A stretch of 64,000 bases of DNA from Nocardia sp. NRRL S-836 (GCF_001279525.1 NZ_LGDY01000092.1:186001-250000); one strand, 5' to 3'; shown: positions 17,241-26,514, counted from the first letter of the stretch. Made by a program: numbers and translations. Notes: generated from the letters alone by a model not told the origin.

Positions 17241-18212
17241 ATGACGATGATCGCAGGAACAGAGCAGTCCGCCGAAATCCGCTTGGCCAGGGCGCACCTG
17301 TCCCGGCTGGCCGATTCTCTCCACGGTGCGCTGGCTGCGCTCGTGGCCGAGGTCGGGCCTGTGGAAGCGTCACGCAGGGTCCGCTGCGGCGATGTCGCTT
17401 TCACCGCGAAGAGCACGATGTCCGCCAGTGAAGCCGAAGACCGCGCGCATCAGGACTTGGAGCTGATCACGTCCCGCGGCGGGCGGTTGGTGATCCCCGA
17501 GGACGAGGAGTGGCCGGCCCGAGCGTTCGCGGAGCTGTCGGAGGAGACGTCGGAGGCCGATCGGCATCATTCAGTCCCGCCCGCGCCGCTGGCGCTATGG
17601 GTTCGCGGTCCTCACGCGCTGGCCGATGCCGTGGACAAGGCGGTAGCGGTGATCGGATCCCGTGCCGCCAGTGGATATGGCGTCCACGTAGCGAGCGAGT
17701 TCGGCTACGGCCTTGCCGAGGGCGGCGTGACAGTCGTCTCCGATGGCGGATATGGGATCGCCGACGCAGCACATCGTGGTGCGCTCCAGGCCGAGGGCGT
17801 CACGATCGCTGTACTGGCTGGCGGTGCTGACGTTGCCTACCCTGCGGGCCAGCAACGCCTGCTGACTGCGATCGCGGAGCGGGGCCTGGTGATCAGTGAG
17901 CAGCCACCGGGAGTTACTCCCGCGCAGCATCGGTTCCTGACCCGCAACCGCCTCATCGCGGCGTTGGGAGCGGGGACCGTCGTGGTCGAGGCGGGGCGGC
18001 GGAGCGGGGCGAAGAACACCGCGGCGATCCTGGCGCTGGGGCGGGTGCTGATGGCGGTGCCAGGACCGGTCACGTCCGTGACGTCGATCGGCTGCCACGA
18101 ACTGATCCGTGGTGGCATCGCTGTTGCGGTGGGCTCTGTCGCGGAGGTCGTCGAGTCGGTGCCGAGCTTCGGCGCCAGCCCCACTGGAGTCCCTACTGGG
18201 GACGGCGCCTGA
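17241..18212 (+). CDS. dprA: DprA/Smf-like DNA-processing protein
   Basis: The 323-residue protein matches the DprA Rossmann-like domain that binds single-stranded DNA and loads RecA during natural transformation. Marks in order: AVIGSRAASGYGVHVA (residues 136-151), VVSDGGYGIADAAHRGAL (165-182), VLAGGADVAYPAG and LTRNRLIAALGAGTVVVEA (233-251). The N-terminal 110 residues are a shorter version of the helical domain seen in chromosomal homologues, and the C-terminal winged helix is absent. It is therefore probably an accessory paralogue on this element rather than the host dprA. ATG 17241 lies about 100 bases after the IS end. Confidence 0.88.
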   Translation: MTMIAGTEQSAEIRLARAHLSRLADSLHGALAALVAEVGPVEASRRVRCGDVAFTAKSTMSASEAEDRAHQDLELITSRGGRLVIPEDEEWPARAFAELSEETSEADRHHSVPPAPLALWVRGPHALADAVDKAVAVIGSRAASGYGVHVASEFGYGLAEGGVTVVSDGGYGIADAAHRGALQAEGVTIAVLAGGADVAYPAGQQRLLTAIAERGLVISEQPPGVTPAQHRFLTRNRLIAALGAGTVVVEAGRRSGAKNTAAILALGRVLMAVPGPVTSVTSIGCHELIRGGIAVAVGSVAEVVESVPSFGASPTGVPTGDGA

Positions 18213-18488
18213 TCGATCCGGACGCAGTGTTGGCTGGATCAAGGCATCGCTTCGGTCTTGACCCCAGGTGCCCGCGGCGGTGGCGTGCAGTCGGTCGGGG
18301 CGACGTAGCAGGTCGGCCAGACCGGCATCCAGGTCGGGCAAGAAGGAGACGTCCTGAAGTGCGCGTAGCCAACGCAGCGAAACCGGACCAGGCAGTCGCC
18401 GTCGGCAGCGACGTTGCCGGCATCTGTCAACCCACACCCTCCCTTGTGGCGGGTGACCGTATCCACTCTTACACCGAGGAGGAGAGCG
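18213..18488. other. Spacer, possible minus-strand relic
   Basis: The minus strand contains a short coding-like run (LRALQDVSFLPDLDAGLADL) without a start or clear ends, which may be a gene remnant. A GAGGAGGAGAG near the right end is the ribosome site of the next gene. Confidence 0.3.
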
Positions 18489-19022
18489 GTGTCTTCGGAC
18501 CCCGTACCACCCATCCCCGCCTGGCTCGCTGATCGACCTACGGTCGGCGGGCTCGTCGTCCCGTGGACAACCCCGGAAACGCAGGATGGACGACACGTCT
18601 TCGGCAGCCTCCATCCTCGCTTTCGCGACGCGCTCAAACGGAGACTGTGCGGCGTATGCGGCAACGCGCTCACGCGCCCCATGGTGCTGCTGATGCGCTT
18701 GTCCGACCTGCCGCTCAAGGCGACATCGGAACCGGCACTGCATCCGCAGTGCAGCCGCTACACCACCCTCGCGTGTCCCATGGTCGCCGGCCGCAGGACC
18801 CACTACCGTTCCACGCCCGTCCGACTCGACTCATCCATGACCCACTCTGCCGACACCGGGTCCCGCCTCGGCGCGCCGGCAGAGCCCTGGTTCGCCGTGT
18901 GGCTGAACGGCTACGACGTCATCGAGCTCAATGGAGCGCTGGCCGCGTCGTACCGCGAGATCGAGCCGTTGCGGATCCGCCCGATCAACTTCACGTTCTC
19001 GTTGTCCGATCTTCTGCGCTGA
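18489..19022 (+). CDS. RPT-GLxVPW family plasmid/phage protein
   Basis: The 177-residue protein starts at GTG 18489, just after a GAGGAGG. It reads VPPIPAWLADRPTVGGLVVPW, then CGVCGNALTRPMVLLMRL with LHPQCSRYTTLACPM. The pattern of a Pro-rich start, a CxxCG pair and a later HPxC...CP set is shared by a family I have seen in actinomycete plasmids and phages. It probably binds zinc. Function unknown. A second member starts at 63895 at the right window edge. The last 50 residues (WLNGYDVIELNGALAASYRE) look like a separate small domain. Confidence 0.7.
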   Translation: MSSDPVPPIPAWLADRPTVGGLVVPWTTPETQDGRHVFGSLHPRFRDALKRRLCGVCGNALTRPMVLLMRLSDLPLKATSEPALHPQCSRYTTLACPMVAGRRTHYRSTPVRLDSSMTHSADTGSRLGAPAEPWFAVWLNGYDVIELNGALAASYREIEPLRIRPINFTFSLSDLLR

Positions 19023-19125
19023 CCGAGCGGCACCGCTGCCGGGTTCGCGCTCGAATTACGCGAATCCTTACTCGGCATGGCCTTGCGGCGGTCTAGTCCC
19101 CGCACGTCACGGCAACCGAGACACC

Positions 19126-19446
19126 GTGATCGGCCGAGAAGTCTCGTACACCAATGTGGACGTCACAGACGTCAAGTCCGGTGGCCGGGTCGTGTGCTTC
19201 CTCGCGGACGCGTTCGCCTCCGTGACCGTTATCAGCACTGCGACCCGACCAGTCGACCCTACTCGCCACGGGCATGGAGTGTCGTACCGGTTGGTCTTCG
19301 GGTACGCGTACACGCCGTGGCGGATCGACCAGTCACACATGACATTCGACCTCAATCAGCAGGTGCCCCGCGGACTTCAGGGAAACGTGAGTGTCGTGCC
19401 TGAACTTCTCCGTGGCGTTTCCGTACCACACAGAAGTGTTCTGTGA
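19126..19446 (+). CDS. Unknown beta-rich protein
   Basis: From GTG 19126 the frame encodes 106 residues: VIGREVSYTNVDVTDVKSGG, FLADAFASVTVISTATRP, YRLVFGYAYTPWRIDQSHM. It overlaps the next gene by 56 bases. No strong ribosome site is seen. The alternating polar and hydrophobic residues suggest a beta sandwich. No family is recognised. Confidence 0.5.
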   Translation: MIGREVSYTNVDVTDVKSGGRVVCFLADAFASVTVISTATRPVDPTRHGHGVSYRLVFGYAYTPWRIDQSHMTFDLNQQVPRGLQGNVSVVPELLRGVSVPHRSVL

Positions 19447-19702
19447 GGAGGATGTTGCTTCCGGCCGCCGGACTCGAGCGGGGCCGACTCGCTTCCAGCC
19501 GGACGGCACCTTCTCCACCCGCGGCGGCACCGGACGCACCGCCGTGTTGTCGGAGGTCCAAGGCAAACGTGCCTGCCTCAAGATCGACTTCCGCGACCTG
19601 GCCATGGACGGCGACCGGGTGCAACTGGGGGAGGCCGACGCCGGGGGCACCCTGACGATGTTCAACCGTGACGCCGAGGAGACAACGGGGTGTGCAGCTT
19701 GA
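19391..19702 (+). CDS. Unknown protein
   Basis: GTG 19391 follows CAGGGA and gives a 103-residue product (LNFSVAFPYHTEVFCEEDV, FQPDGTFSTRGGTGRT, KRACLKIDFRDLAMDGDRVQ). The C-terminal half looks well coded. The beginning overlaps the preceding gene, so one of the two frames may be shifted and the two could be parts of one protein. Confidence 0.45.
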   Translation: MSCLNFSVAFPYHTEVFCEEDVASGRRTRAGPTRFQPDGTFSTRGGTGRTAVLSEVQGKRACLKIDFRDLAMDGDRVQLGEADAGGTLTMFNRDAEETTGCAA

Positions 19703-19815
19703 CCGCCCGGTTGACCTACGCCGAATTCGAAACGCTGCTGTGCCAGGCCATGCGCATCGCCGGCGAGCGCTCGCACTTCGCAGACCACCTGAGCAGACAT
19801 GGAGAATGCTCGTGA
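19690..19815 (+). CDS. Very small unknown protein
   Basis: GTG 19690 opens a 41-residue frame (LTARLTYAEFETLLCQAMRI, HFADHLSRHGECS). It overlaps the preceding gene and shares a GTGA with the following one. The helical pattern and couplings at both ends favour a real gene, but its size limits certainty. Confidence 0.4.
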   Translation: MCSLTARLTYAEFETLLCQAMRIAGERSHFADHLSRHGECS

Positions 19816-20055
19816 CCCTTTCCCGAGCCACAAGGCCCGCACGAGGGGCGCGCCGACGACCAGGTCAACGGCGCGTTCGACCTTCTCGCGCGGTTCGAAA
19901 GCCGCCGCCCCGATGATGAACACCTAGCGCCGCGGCTTCAGCTGGTACACGCGGATTGCGACGGCGTGCTCTGTGACATCGAGCCGGGCGACACGTTCGA
20001 CATGCTCGCGCGCACGGCGCGCGAGCACTGCTGCGGCGAGGACGAGGTGGCCTGA
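19812..20055 (+). pseudogene. Frameshifted small acidic gene
   Basis: GTG 19812 overlaps the preceding stop but its frame turns Arg/Pro-rich. The coding signal (DDQVNGAFDLLARFESRR, LQLVHADCDGVLCDIEPGD, TFDMLARTAREHCCGEDEVA) is in another frame that has no start back to its stop at 19813. It ends at TGA 20053-20055, touching the next GTG. A one-base shift near 19850 would join them. Confidence 0.45.
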
Positions 20056-20307
20056 GTGCGAACGTGGTCACACGAGGCTGCCGGCTACGCCCAACTCATC
20101 GCCGGGATGGAGCAGGCAGGGCTACTCACCGACGACACGATCGCCGGGATGGGTGAGGACACCAACTACCTCACGGAGCAGAAGCGTCGTGCGGTGGTGT
20201 TATGGGAGGAGGTGCAACGGCACGCCAACCCCCACCAGTGGCTGAGCGATATCGACAGTGCGAATCCCGACGATGTGGCCGACGCCCTGGGCGCGCACGC
20301 CGAGTGA
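20056..20307 (+). CDS. Small helical unknown protein
   Basis: The 83-residue product starts at GTG 20056, immediately after the preceding TGA. It reads RTWSHEAAGYAQLIAGMEQ, then GLLTDDTIAGMGEDTNYL, then EEVQRHANPHQWLSDID. It is helical and acidic at the end. The family is not recognised. It belongs to the same compact unit as the preceding small frames. Confidence 0.6.
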   Translation: MRTWSHEAAGYAQLIAGMEQAGLLTDDTIAGMGEDTNYLTEQKRRAVVLWEEVQRHANPHQWLSDIDSANPDDVADALGAHAE

Positions 20308-20383
20308 CGAACTCCCGAACTGCGTCGCTGATCAAGCTGCAATCTGGCCGGACATACAACGTCTCATCCGGGAAAGGAAATTA

Positions 20384-21226
20384 ATGCGGTACCAGGTAGA
20401 TGAACAGGACCAGGCCATCATCGCCAAGCGTATGGCCGCGCTCGACGCGATGACCGGCCCCCGCGTCGGCGACTGGGTGCACTTCGCCAACGACGTGCGG
20501 TGGCGCATCTCGAGTGTGATCGCCTACCCGGCCGACGGTGATGGGCCTGTCGTGCACAAGGTGCAGACCAGCGAGGGGGGTAGCTACTACCTCGGCTTGG
20601 GGTACGTGTCGATGAGTGGCAGCCTCGAAGACCCGATCCCGGTCTCCTCGCTCACCTTGACCGAACAGACCATCGATGCCTGCCTGTGGATCTTCCACCA
20701 CGACCTGCCCGGCGGGAGCCGGGGCGTGCGCTTCACTCGCCCGATGCGGGTGTATCGGTGCGCGCTCCCGGCACCAGGGACCGATCCGAACTGGAGGCCA
20801 CCGGCGCGACCGGCATCCCGTGAGGACCTCATGCGTTCGATGACCCTGGAGCACCTTCCTGCGCAGGGTGTCCTGTTCCGGGGCGAACACGAACTGCCGC
20901 ATATGAGTCAGGTCCTGCGCCGCGACCTCACCGGCCAGAAGATCCTGTTCGCGATGCACTACGGATATGGCAGACGGGCGTTCGGATACGTACGCGGACC
21001 CGGACACGGGGAACTGTGGACCTTCCTCGTCTACGCACCGGGCCATCCAGGGACCAACTGGACGGCGTTCGCCACCGAACAGGATCTCCGCAACTTCACC
21101 GAGGCATACGATCTGAAGATCCACGGCTCGTTGACACCCGGTGGACGCTTCGAATTGGAGCTGCCCTCGAACACCGACCGATGGCGACCTGCCGCGGTGT
21201 CCACGCCTTCCGGGCCGACGACCTGA
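20384..21226 (+). CDS. Unknown protein, 280 residues
   Basis: ATG 20384 follows GGAAAGGAAA, a clear ribosome site. The N-terminal 120 residues look like a small beta domain (GDWVHFANDVRWRISSVI, VVHKVQTSEGGSYYLGLG), of the kind found in several plasmid proteins of unknown function. The rest includes LEHLPAQGVLFRGEHELPH and RRAFGYVRGPGHGELWTFLV. No catalytic motif is recognised. Confidence 0.7.
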   Translation: MRYQVDEQDQAIIAKRMAALDAMTGPRVGDWVHFANDVRWRISSVIAYPADGDGPVVHKVQTSEGGSYYLGLGYVSMSGSLEDPIPVSSLTLTEQTIDACLWIFHHDLPGGSRGVRFTRPMRVYRCALPAPGTDPNWRPPARPASREDLMRSMTLEHLPAQGVLFRGEHELPHMSQVLRRDLTGQKILFAMHYGYGRRAFGYVRGPGHGELWTFLVYAPGHPGTNWTAFATEQDLRNFTEAYDLKIHGSLTPGGRFELELPSNTDRWRPAAVSTPSGPTT

Positions 21227-21324
21227 CCCCACCCGCCGGCCAAGACGACCTCCTGGCCGGCGCGGGCCCCTCGGCAGACGCCACCAGTGTGCCCCGCCGG
21301 CCGACCTTCCGAAAGGAAGTCCGA

Positions 21325-21609
21325 GTGCGCGCAAATCGAGCAAGCCGAGCGAACATGTCATCGAGCTCGGCCAGAGTGCGATCACAGCACCGGCCCTCCC
21401 CGGTTGGTCTAGTGGTGGCAGCAGTTTCTGCAGGTGTGGTCAGCTGTGACGAGTACGGCCGGCCCGTGGTGAGGAGGTCCGACGTCCTGAAGTGGATGCC
21501 GCTTCCTACGGAGCTGCGCGAGAGGAACTTGGGCGTGCCGTGGCAGACCGCGATCGCACCAATGCCCGAGGGCAGCGTCAGCGAGCCGGAATCCTCCGCA
21601 GCTCGGTAA
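21325..21609 (+). pseudogene. Truncated FHACPPHRV-family fragment
   Basis: GTG 21325 has a fine GAAAGGAAG site, but the first 40 residues (Arg/Ser-rich) are unlike the family. From about 21450 the sequence matches the C-terminal part of the gene at 25030 closely: SCDEYGRPVVRRSDVLKWMP and NLGVPWQTAIAPMPEGS. The N-terminal FHACPPHRV region and the EEPYED region are missing. It looks like a 3' gene fragment joined to foreign sequence. Confidence 0.55.
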
Positions 21610-22507
21610 TGCCGCCGCACCATCCCGTTCATACCGCTCTCGGTGTGGCGGACGGCCGGACCGTGTCGTTCACACGCACGGGCGCCGATCGACTCCACCC
21701 CACTTATTAGTTTAGCCACGAAAGCCTGATACCACGCCGACGACCATGACGGGCAAGCCGCAGGCGTCCGCGCCGCACTGCTGGGCCCATGTTGCAGAGC
21801 AACGCCCAGACCGCCGGAGTGAGTGCCGCGGCTGCGCTGGACCTGCGGGCCGGCTGCTGCCAGTAGCCGCGATCCGTGCCTTGTGTCCGCACGCCACCCC
21901 GCTGCACGCATTCGCGCCATGCCACACCCCGGAACGTTCTTGTCGTGCTGCGAAGCCGCGTCGACAACGAGCCTTACGGCGGCGTCGAGTTCAAGGTGCA
22001 CGTGACCGGCCCGGTGCAGTACGCCCCTCTGGACTGTCCAAGGGTTGAACAGTTCCCCATTGCTGTTTGCACAGTCAGTAAGACTGACGTGCCACCGGCC
22101 CGGTTTTCGCAGCATCGCCGTCCGACAACCGGTTAGGCCGTCCGACTTCACCACCGTGTTGATGCGGACCTGCGACACCCTGCACATCTCGGACTCGGCG
22201 GTGGATTCTGGGCGATCCTGCCCGCCAGCGCCGCACTCTTGCCGCCGGACGTGCTGATCAACCAGGCCGGAACGCCTCGCGCCGCCGAGGCATTCGACCG
22301 GCTACCCCCACCTCGCTGTAGCCACCTCGCCGCCGATACGGCGGCACACCCGGTCACCGCACTCCGGACCCGGCCCTGCAGTACAGGGGCCGAGTTCTTG
22401 GCGCAGCAATCACCAGCACGCGTTGTGGCCGTCGGACACGCGCGGCCCCCGCCATGGACAGGCCTGCAACACAGCACGAACACCTGCCTCACAGCGATTC
22501 GGAGTAC
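21610..22507. other. 900-base region without a supported gene
   Basis: One frame has a short coding-like run (YGGVEFKVHVTGPVQYAPLD) around 21976-22040, perhaps a relic. The rest gives unconvincing translations on both strands. The right end must contain the promoter of the Crp/Fnr gene; no operator is recognised. Confidence 0.35.
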
Positions 22508-23173
22508 ATGATGACCACCTTCACTGCCGCGATCACCACCGATCCCACCCTCATCGAGTTTGCCGCAACCTATGGCGCGGTGCTCGAGTTCCCGCCCTGC
22601 CACATCATCTTCGCCCAGGGCGAGCCTGGATATGAGCTCTACATCATCCAGTCCGGCAAGGTGAAGATCGTTCAGCGCGCGCACAACGGCCGCGAGAACC
22701 TCGTGATGGTCCACGGTGTGTCCGAATCCTTCGGCGAACTGAGCCTCGTCGACGGTCATCCGCGGGAAGCCACCGCGACAACGGTCACCGAGACCCGAGT
22801 GACCGTCATCGACCGCGCCACGCTCAGGCAGTGGCTCGCCGCCAAGCCCGAGCTCGTCGAGAACATGATGCAAGTTCTGGCCAAACGCGTCCGTCGTGTG
22901 AGTTCTCAGCTCTCCGATCACATCTTCATCGACGCGGCTGCCCGCCTGGCCAAAGTCCTGCTGCTGCTCTCTCAGCGGTTCGGCACCTACGAACGCGGAT
23001 ACCTGCGTGTCACCCATGACCTGACCCAGGAAGAGCTCGCCCAGTTCATCGGCTCCTCCCGCGAAACCGTCAACAAGGTCTTGAGTGACTTTGCCGGCCG
23101 CGGCTGGCTGCGTGTGGAGGGCAAGAGTGTGCTGATCCTCGATGTTGACAGCCTGGCTCGCCGGGTCCGCTAG
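22508..23173 (+). CDS. Crp/Fnr-family transcription regulator
   Basis: The 221-residue protein has the full Crp architecture. Residues about 20-120 form a cyclic-nucleotide-binding beta roll with IIFAQGEPGYELYIIQSGKV and the phosphate-binding cassette SFGELSLVDGHPREATAT. A long dimer helix (ENMMQVLAKRVRRVSSQLSD) follows, and then a winged helix-turn-helix with TQEELAQFIGSSRETVNKVL. Both Glu of FGEL and Arg of PREAT are present, so cAMP binding as in actinobacterial GlxR is plausible. ATG 22508 or the adjacent ATG 22511 is the start. It is probably a global-type regulator copied onto the element. Confidence 0.92.
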   Translation: MMTTFTAAITTDPTLIEFAATYGAVLEFPPCHIIFAQGEPGYELYIIQSGKVKIVQRAHNGRENLVMVHGVSESFGELSLVDGHPREATATTVTETRVTVIDRATLRQWLAAKPELVENMMQVLAKRVRRVSSQLSDHIFIDAAARLAKVLLLLSQRFGTYERGYLRVTHDLTQEELAQFIGSSRETVNKVLSDFAGRGWLRVEGKSVLILDVDSLARRVR

Positions 23174-23499
23174 CCCGCGCAGTGCTGCCCCACAGCGCCG
23201 CGCGCACCACCACACGGCGCTCGCTTGCCCGCGGCCTGCCACTCGGTATCGCGCCGAGTTCGCCGCGGACATGCTGCCACCACACGACACCGATTGCGGA
23301 CCCGCTGCCCTCCCGTGCACGAACTTCACCCCGCAACGTCGAAGTCACCAGGCGGCCGCGAATTCCGGTGAGTCCCACCAACCACTTGAAGACCTGCTTG
23401 CGAACCTGTGCCATGCCGTTCACGCCGCTGCCGTGAACTGACAGCACACAGGCATGTCCAGTCACAATCCGCTTCGCGAGTCCACCAGGAGGCGCCACC
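23174..23499. other. Spacer after the regulator gene
   Basis: No supported gene. It ends with AGGAGG at about 23487, the ribosome site of the next gene. Confidence 0.4.
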
Positions 23500-24522
23500 A
23501 TGCTCGCGCCAGACCAGCTCGACATCTACCGCGCGCTTCGTTCCCGCGGCACCAGCATCCACTACGCCCGCGAAGTCGCCACGTTCATACCGCTGCCGCA
23601 CACCACGACCCCACTGAGGACCTCCGAAGGCGCAGAGGTGTTCGACGAGTTCAACGAGGCATACCAGGACTTCTACGGGGACAAGGCCAGCCGCTACTAC
23701 GACGGCTCAGCCTTGGTCATCGACGTTCCAGTGCAAGGCAACATCAGCGGCTACACCGTCACTCTGCACGTCGAGCACGGCGACCTGTGCGACATCAGCG
23801 ATCTCGGCTATTTCAGCGACCAGCCCGAACCGGACGCGATTTCCACCGAAGGCCACGAGAACGGCGCCTACTTCATCCCGGCAACCACCGAAGACGAATG
23901 GCGGGCCATCCTCCGGCGCAGCCACGGGCGGCACCAGGCATGGCTGCTTGCACGCGAACACGTCAAGGAAGCACTCTCCGACGCGATCAACGCCTACACC
24001 ATCCGCATCGTCGTCACCGTCACCGACGCCTCCGGGCGCAAGCTCGGCCGCGACGACAGCGTCACAGACGTCAACTCGATCAACACATTCGCCAACCCGA
24101 ATCACAACTACCTGCACTACGCCCACACCATGGGCATCATCAAGAACGCCTTGCTCATTGCCTATACCCGGCTGGCCGACCGCCATGCGCTGGCTGCTGC
24201 CCTCGCGACCGCGGCAGCGGTGTCCGGGCCGATCAATATCAAGGTCATCACACAAGAACTCGAAGCGCTCGACCGCTGCCTACAGAACAGTGATCCCGCC
24301 CGTGCCACGACCGCGATAACGGCCACGCCAGCTGGAAGCGGCTACACCACACTCTCGCTGGACATCACCGCCGAGCAAGCCTTCAGCATCGTCGAAGGCC
24401 TCGCCCGGCGAACCCCCATCGACCCAGCTGCCGCGGCCTTACTCGGCCATCTCGCCCACCACATCGCTCACCCGTGGCCTCTCCCACCCGCCCTCCTGTC
24501 CTACAACCCTTCGTGGACGTAG
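23500..24522 (+). CDS. Unknown 340-residue protein
   Basis: ATG 23500 lies seven bases after AGGAGG. The protein reads LAPDQLDIYRALRSRGTSI, then FDEFNEAYQDFYGDKASRYY, a beta region (YTVTLHVEHGDLCDISDLGY), a helical middle (RIVVTVTDASGRKLGRDD and HTMGIIKNALLIAYTRLADR), and a small C-terminal domain (TTLSLDITAEQAFSIVEGLA). It appears soluble and multidomain. I recognise no family. Good codon usage and size make it certainly coding. Confidence 0.75.
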   Translation: MLAPDQLDIYRALRSRGTSIHYAREVATFIPLPHTTTPLRTSEGAEVFDEFNEAYQDFYGDKASRYYDGSALVIDVPVQGNISGYTVTLHVEHGDLCDISDLGYFSDQPEPDAISTEGHENGAYFIPATTEDEWRAILRRSHGRHQAWLLAREHVKEALSDAINAYTIRIVVTVTDASGRKLGRDDSVTDVNSINTFANPNHNYLHYAHTMGIIKNALLIAYTRLADRHALAAALATAAAVSGPINIKVITQELEALDRCLQNSDPARATTAITATPAGSGYTTLSLDITAEQAFSIVEGLARRTPIDPAAAALLGHLAHHIAHPWPLPPALLSYNPSWT

Positions 24523-24744
24523 ACCCGGCAGGGACGGGCACGCCGGCGTCCACAGCGACGCTGCACCGGCCGAGACAGCCGTTGTTCCTCATCACTCGCA
24601 GCGCTCCGCCTCGCCGCAAGCGTGCTTGAACAGATCCACGCCGGCTCGCTTCGTGCGGGACAAGCCTGATGTGTGTGGCGGCCGGAAAGTGACCGGTGAC
24701 GGCACTTTTGTAGTCCTCGTAACGGTTTCCTTGGATCAGCCGAC

Positions 24745-24990
24745 ATGCGCGGTCAACTCAACCAGCGAGCCCGACTGGCTCGCGCGGCGGTGACCATCGG
24801 CGGCCCCGCGTTCTCGGACGACGACCATCCGCGCATCTGGCTACGAACGCGCGACCCGCAACAAACTCCGCAACGGCCTACCGGCCGCCGTGCAGTTCCG
24901 GACCATCGCGCCCGCCACCGCGTTCGACAAGACCGGCCCCGCGTTCCCCGCGGCCTGGGCAGCCGCCTCGCAGCTCATCTTGACCTCCTA
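24745..24990 (+). pseudogene. Frameshifted small gene
   Basis: ATG 24745 reads RGQLNQRARLARAAVTIGG and PAFSDDDHPRIW, after which the sensible reading moves to another frame: YERATRNKLRNGLPAAVQFR and FDKTGPAFPAAWAAASQLIL, ending at TAG 24988-24990. It probably encoded about 80 residues. Family unknown. Confidence 0.45.
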
Positions 24991-25029
24991 GACCATTGAC
25001 CTGCACAGACCACGAGGAGATCACCGACC

Positions 25030-25701
25030 TTGGGTACGTACACCACCGGGCACATCACGTTCCACGCCTGTCCGCCACACCGAGTGCGCTCGGTACTCGA
25101 ACTCCTGCGGGAATACGGGTTCGGCGACGACGAGGAACAGCAAGAGCCCCTGAGCCTGGAGTTCGGCACCACGTACACCAGCGGCGAATGGTGTCGGGTC
25201 TCTGACACCACGGACCTAGCGACAAGGCTGATCGCCGAAACCCCGGAGGTCGCGTTCACCTCTTACGAGGAGCCCTACGAGGACCGCCTCGGCACCACCT
25301 GCACCCATGTTCCTGGCCTCGGGGCGGACTGGGCGGCCTGTGACGAGGACGGCGCGCCAGTGGTGAGGAGGGCGGACGTCCTGAAGTGGATGCCACTCCC
25401 GATCGAGGTGCGCGAGGCGAATCTGGGCGTGCCGTGGCAGACCGCGATCGCGGCCATGCCCAGGGGCACCGCCACCGAACCGGACTCCTTCGACACCTGG
25501 TGGGATCGCCGCACCGCCGATGTGCAGGTCGCTGACGGGCAGGCTGAAGGCCAAGACCTGATCTTCGTCGGCGTGGGAGACAGCGACGAGGTCGACGCGA
25601 TTCTCGCCGGTCACGGTTTCCTGCGCGCGAATCCCTGGGTCGCGCTCGACGAAAACGGGCCGCTGTTCCGCACCGCCATCTACAGGTCTCCCGTGAACTG
25701 A
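25030..25701 (+). CDS. FHACPPHRV-family protein, long form
   Basis: The 223-residue protein starts at TTG 25030, preceded by GAGGAGA, at the same place relative to the family as the GTG of the 13678 gene. It carries TTGHITFHACPPHRVRSVL, PEVAFTSYEEPYEDRLGTT, VPGLGADWAACDEDG and NLGVPWQTAIAAMPRG. An extra C-terminal domain of about 60 residues (DLIFVGVGDSDEVDAILAGH) is shared in outline with the next gene. It is 82 bases from its neighbour paralogue. Function unknown; tandem duplication is evident. Confidence 0.75.
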   Translation: MGTYTTGHITFHACPPHRVRSVLELLREYGFGDDEEQQEPLSLEFGTTYTSGEWCRVSDTTDLATRLIAETPEVAFTSYEEPYEDRLGTTCTHVPGLGADWAACDEDGAPVVRRADVLKWMPLPIEVREANLGVPWQTAIAAMPRGTATEPDSFDTWWDRRTADVQVADGQAEGQDLIFVGVGDSDEVDAILAGHGFLRANPWVALDENGPLFRTAIYRSPVN

Positions 25702-25783
25702 ATCCGATAGCACCATCGCCGCCACAGGCCGCAATTTGGCTCGAAAATGACCGGGATGCCGGACTCGAAGGAATTTCCTGAAC

Positions 25784-26503
25784 ATGCCTGAAGAGACCTC
25801 TGCGTCAATCACCATTCACTCGTGTCCGCCGGAAAGAGTCTCTGTTGTGCTCGTGATTTTGGGCGAGTACGGTTTGACGGCCGAGGAGGGAAAAACCATT
25901 GGTTACATCACCCTTGGTGCACAGTACACGTTGGGTGGTGAATTCGTCTGCGGCGAAACGGAGGACGTGAAGAACCTGCTGGTCGAGAACGCACCTGACG
26001 CGTCGTTCACCATCTACGAAGAGCCCGCCTTGGACGGGGTCGGCCAGACCTTCTCGTACGTGCCGAAGTTGGACACCTTCTACGCCTTCTGCGCCAACGA
26101 GGGTGTGCCGTTGCTGCCGCAGTCCCTCGTCCGCAAGGCCCTTGGAGAGTCGGCCACGGAACGTCGTAGGACATTGGGGCTGTCGTGGCGCACGGCGATC
26201 AGCAAGCTGAAAGCGGGCCTCGTTTTAGCGCCAGGCTTCCACTCCGCGTACCTCAATCCCGGCGACGGCCGCGTCGCGGTCGAGTGCGAGGAGCGGCGTA
26301 ACGACAAGGCGTTTGCCCTCGGTAAATTGAGCTACGACAACCACGAGGCCAACGAAAGGCTGAGCGAGTGGGGCTTCGCGTGTGTCAACGAATGGATTCC
26401 CTTAGATGCTGCCAGGAAGCGACAGGTCCGCAAGAAGCACCCGTACTGGTTTCAGAGAGAACAGATCCTCACGACCGTGGTCCAGCGAATCAATGCGACC
26501 TGA
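25784..26503 (+). CDS. Divergent FHACPPHRV-family protein, AT-richer
   Basis: The 239-residue product starts at ATG 25784. It keeps the family outline (SITIHSCPPERVSVVLVI, ASFTIYEEPALDGVGQT, FSYVPKLDTFYAFCANEG, LGLSWRTAISKLKAGL) and the extra C-terminal domain, but with much lower identity and more A/T at third positions than its neighbours. It may have come from another host and joined its paralogue by homology. Its basic C-terminus (RKRQVRKKHPYWFQRE) could bind nucleic acid. Confidence 0.72.
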   Translation: MPEETSASITIHSCPPERVSVVLVILGEYGLTAEEGKTIGYITLGAQYTLGGEFVCGETEDVKNLLVENAPDASFTIYEEPALDGVGQTFSYVPKLDTFYAFCANEGVPLLPQSLVRKALGESATERRRTLGLSWRTAISKLKAGLVLAPGFHSAYLNPGDGRVAVECEERRNDKAFALGKLSYDNHEANERLSEWGFACVNEWIPLDAARKRQVRKKHPYWFQREQILTTVVQRINAT

Positions 26504-26514
26504 TCCGACGCGTT

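Noticed and set aside
21395..21440. tRNA-like D-loop (GGTCTAGTGGT)
   Set aside because: No anticodon or T arm follows; it is a chance resemblance.
21096..22187. A 363-codon open frame on the minus strand
   Set aside because: Covers the end of the 20384 gene and gap DNA, without any recognisable domain or ribosome site.
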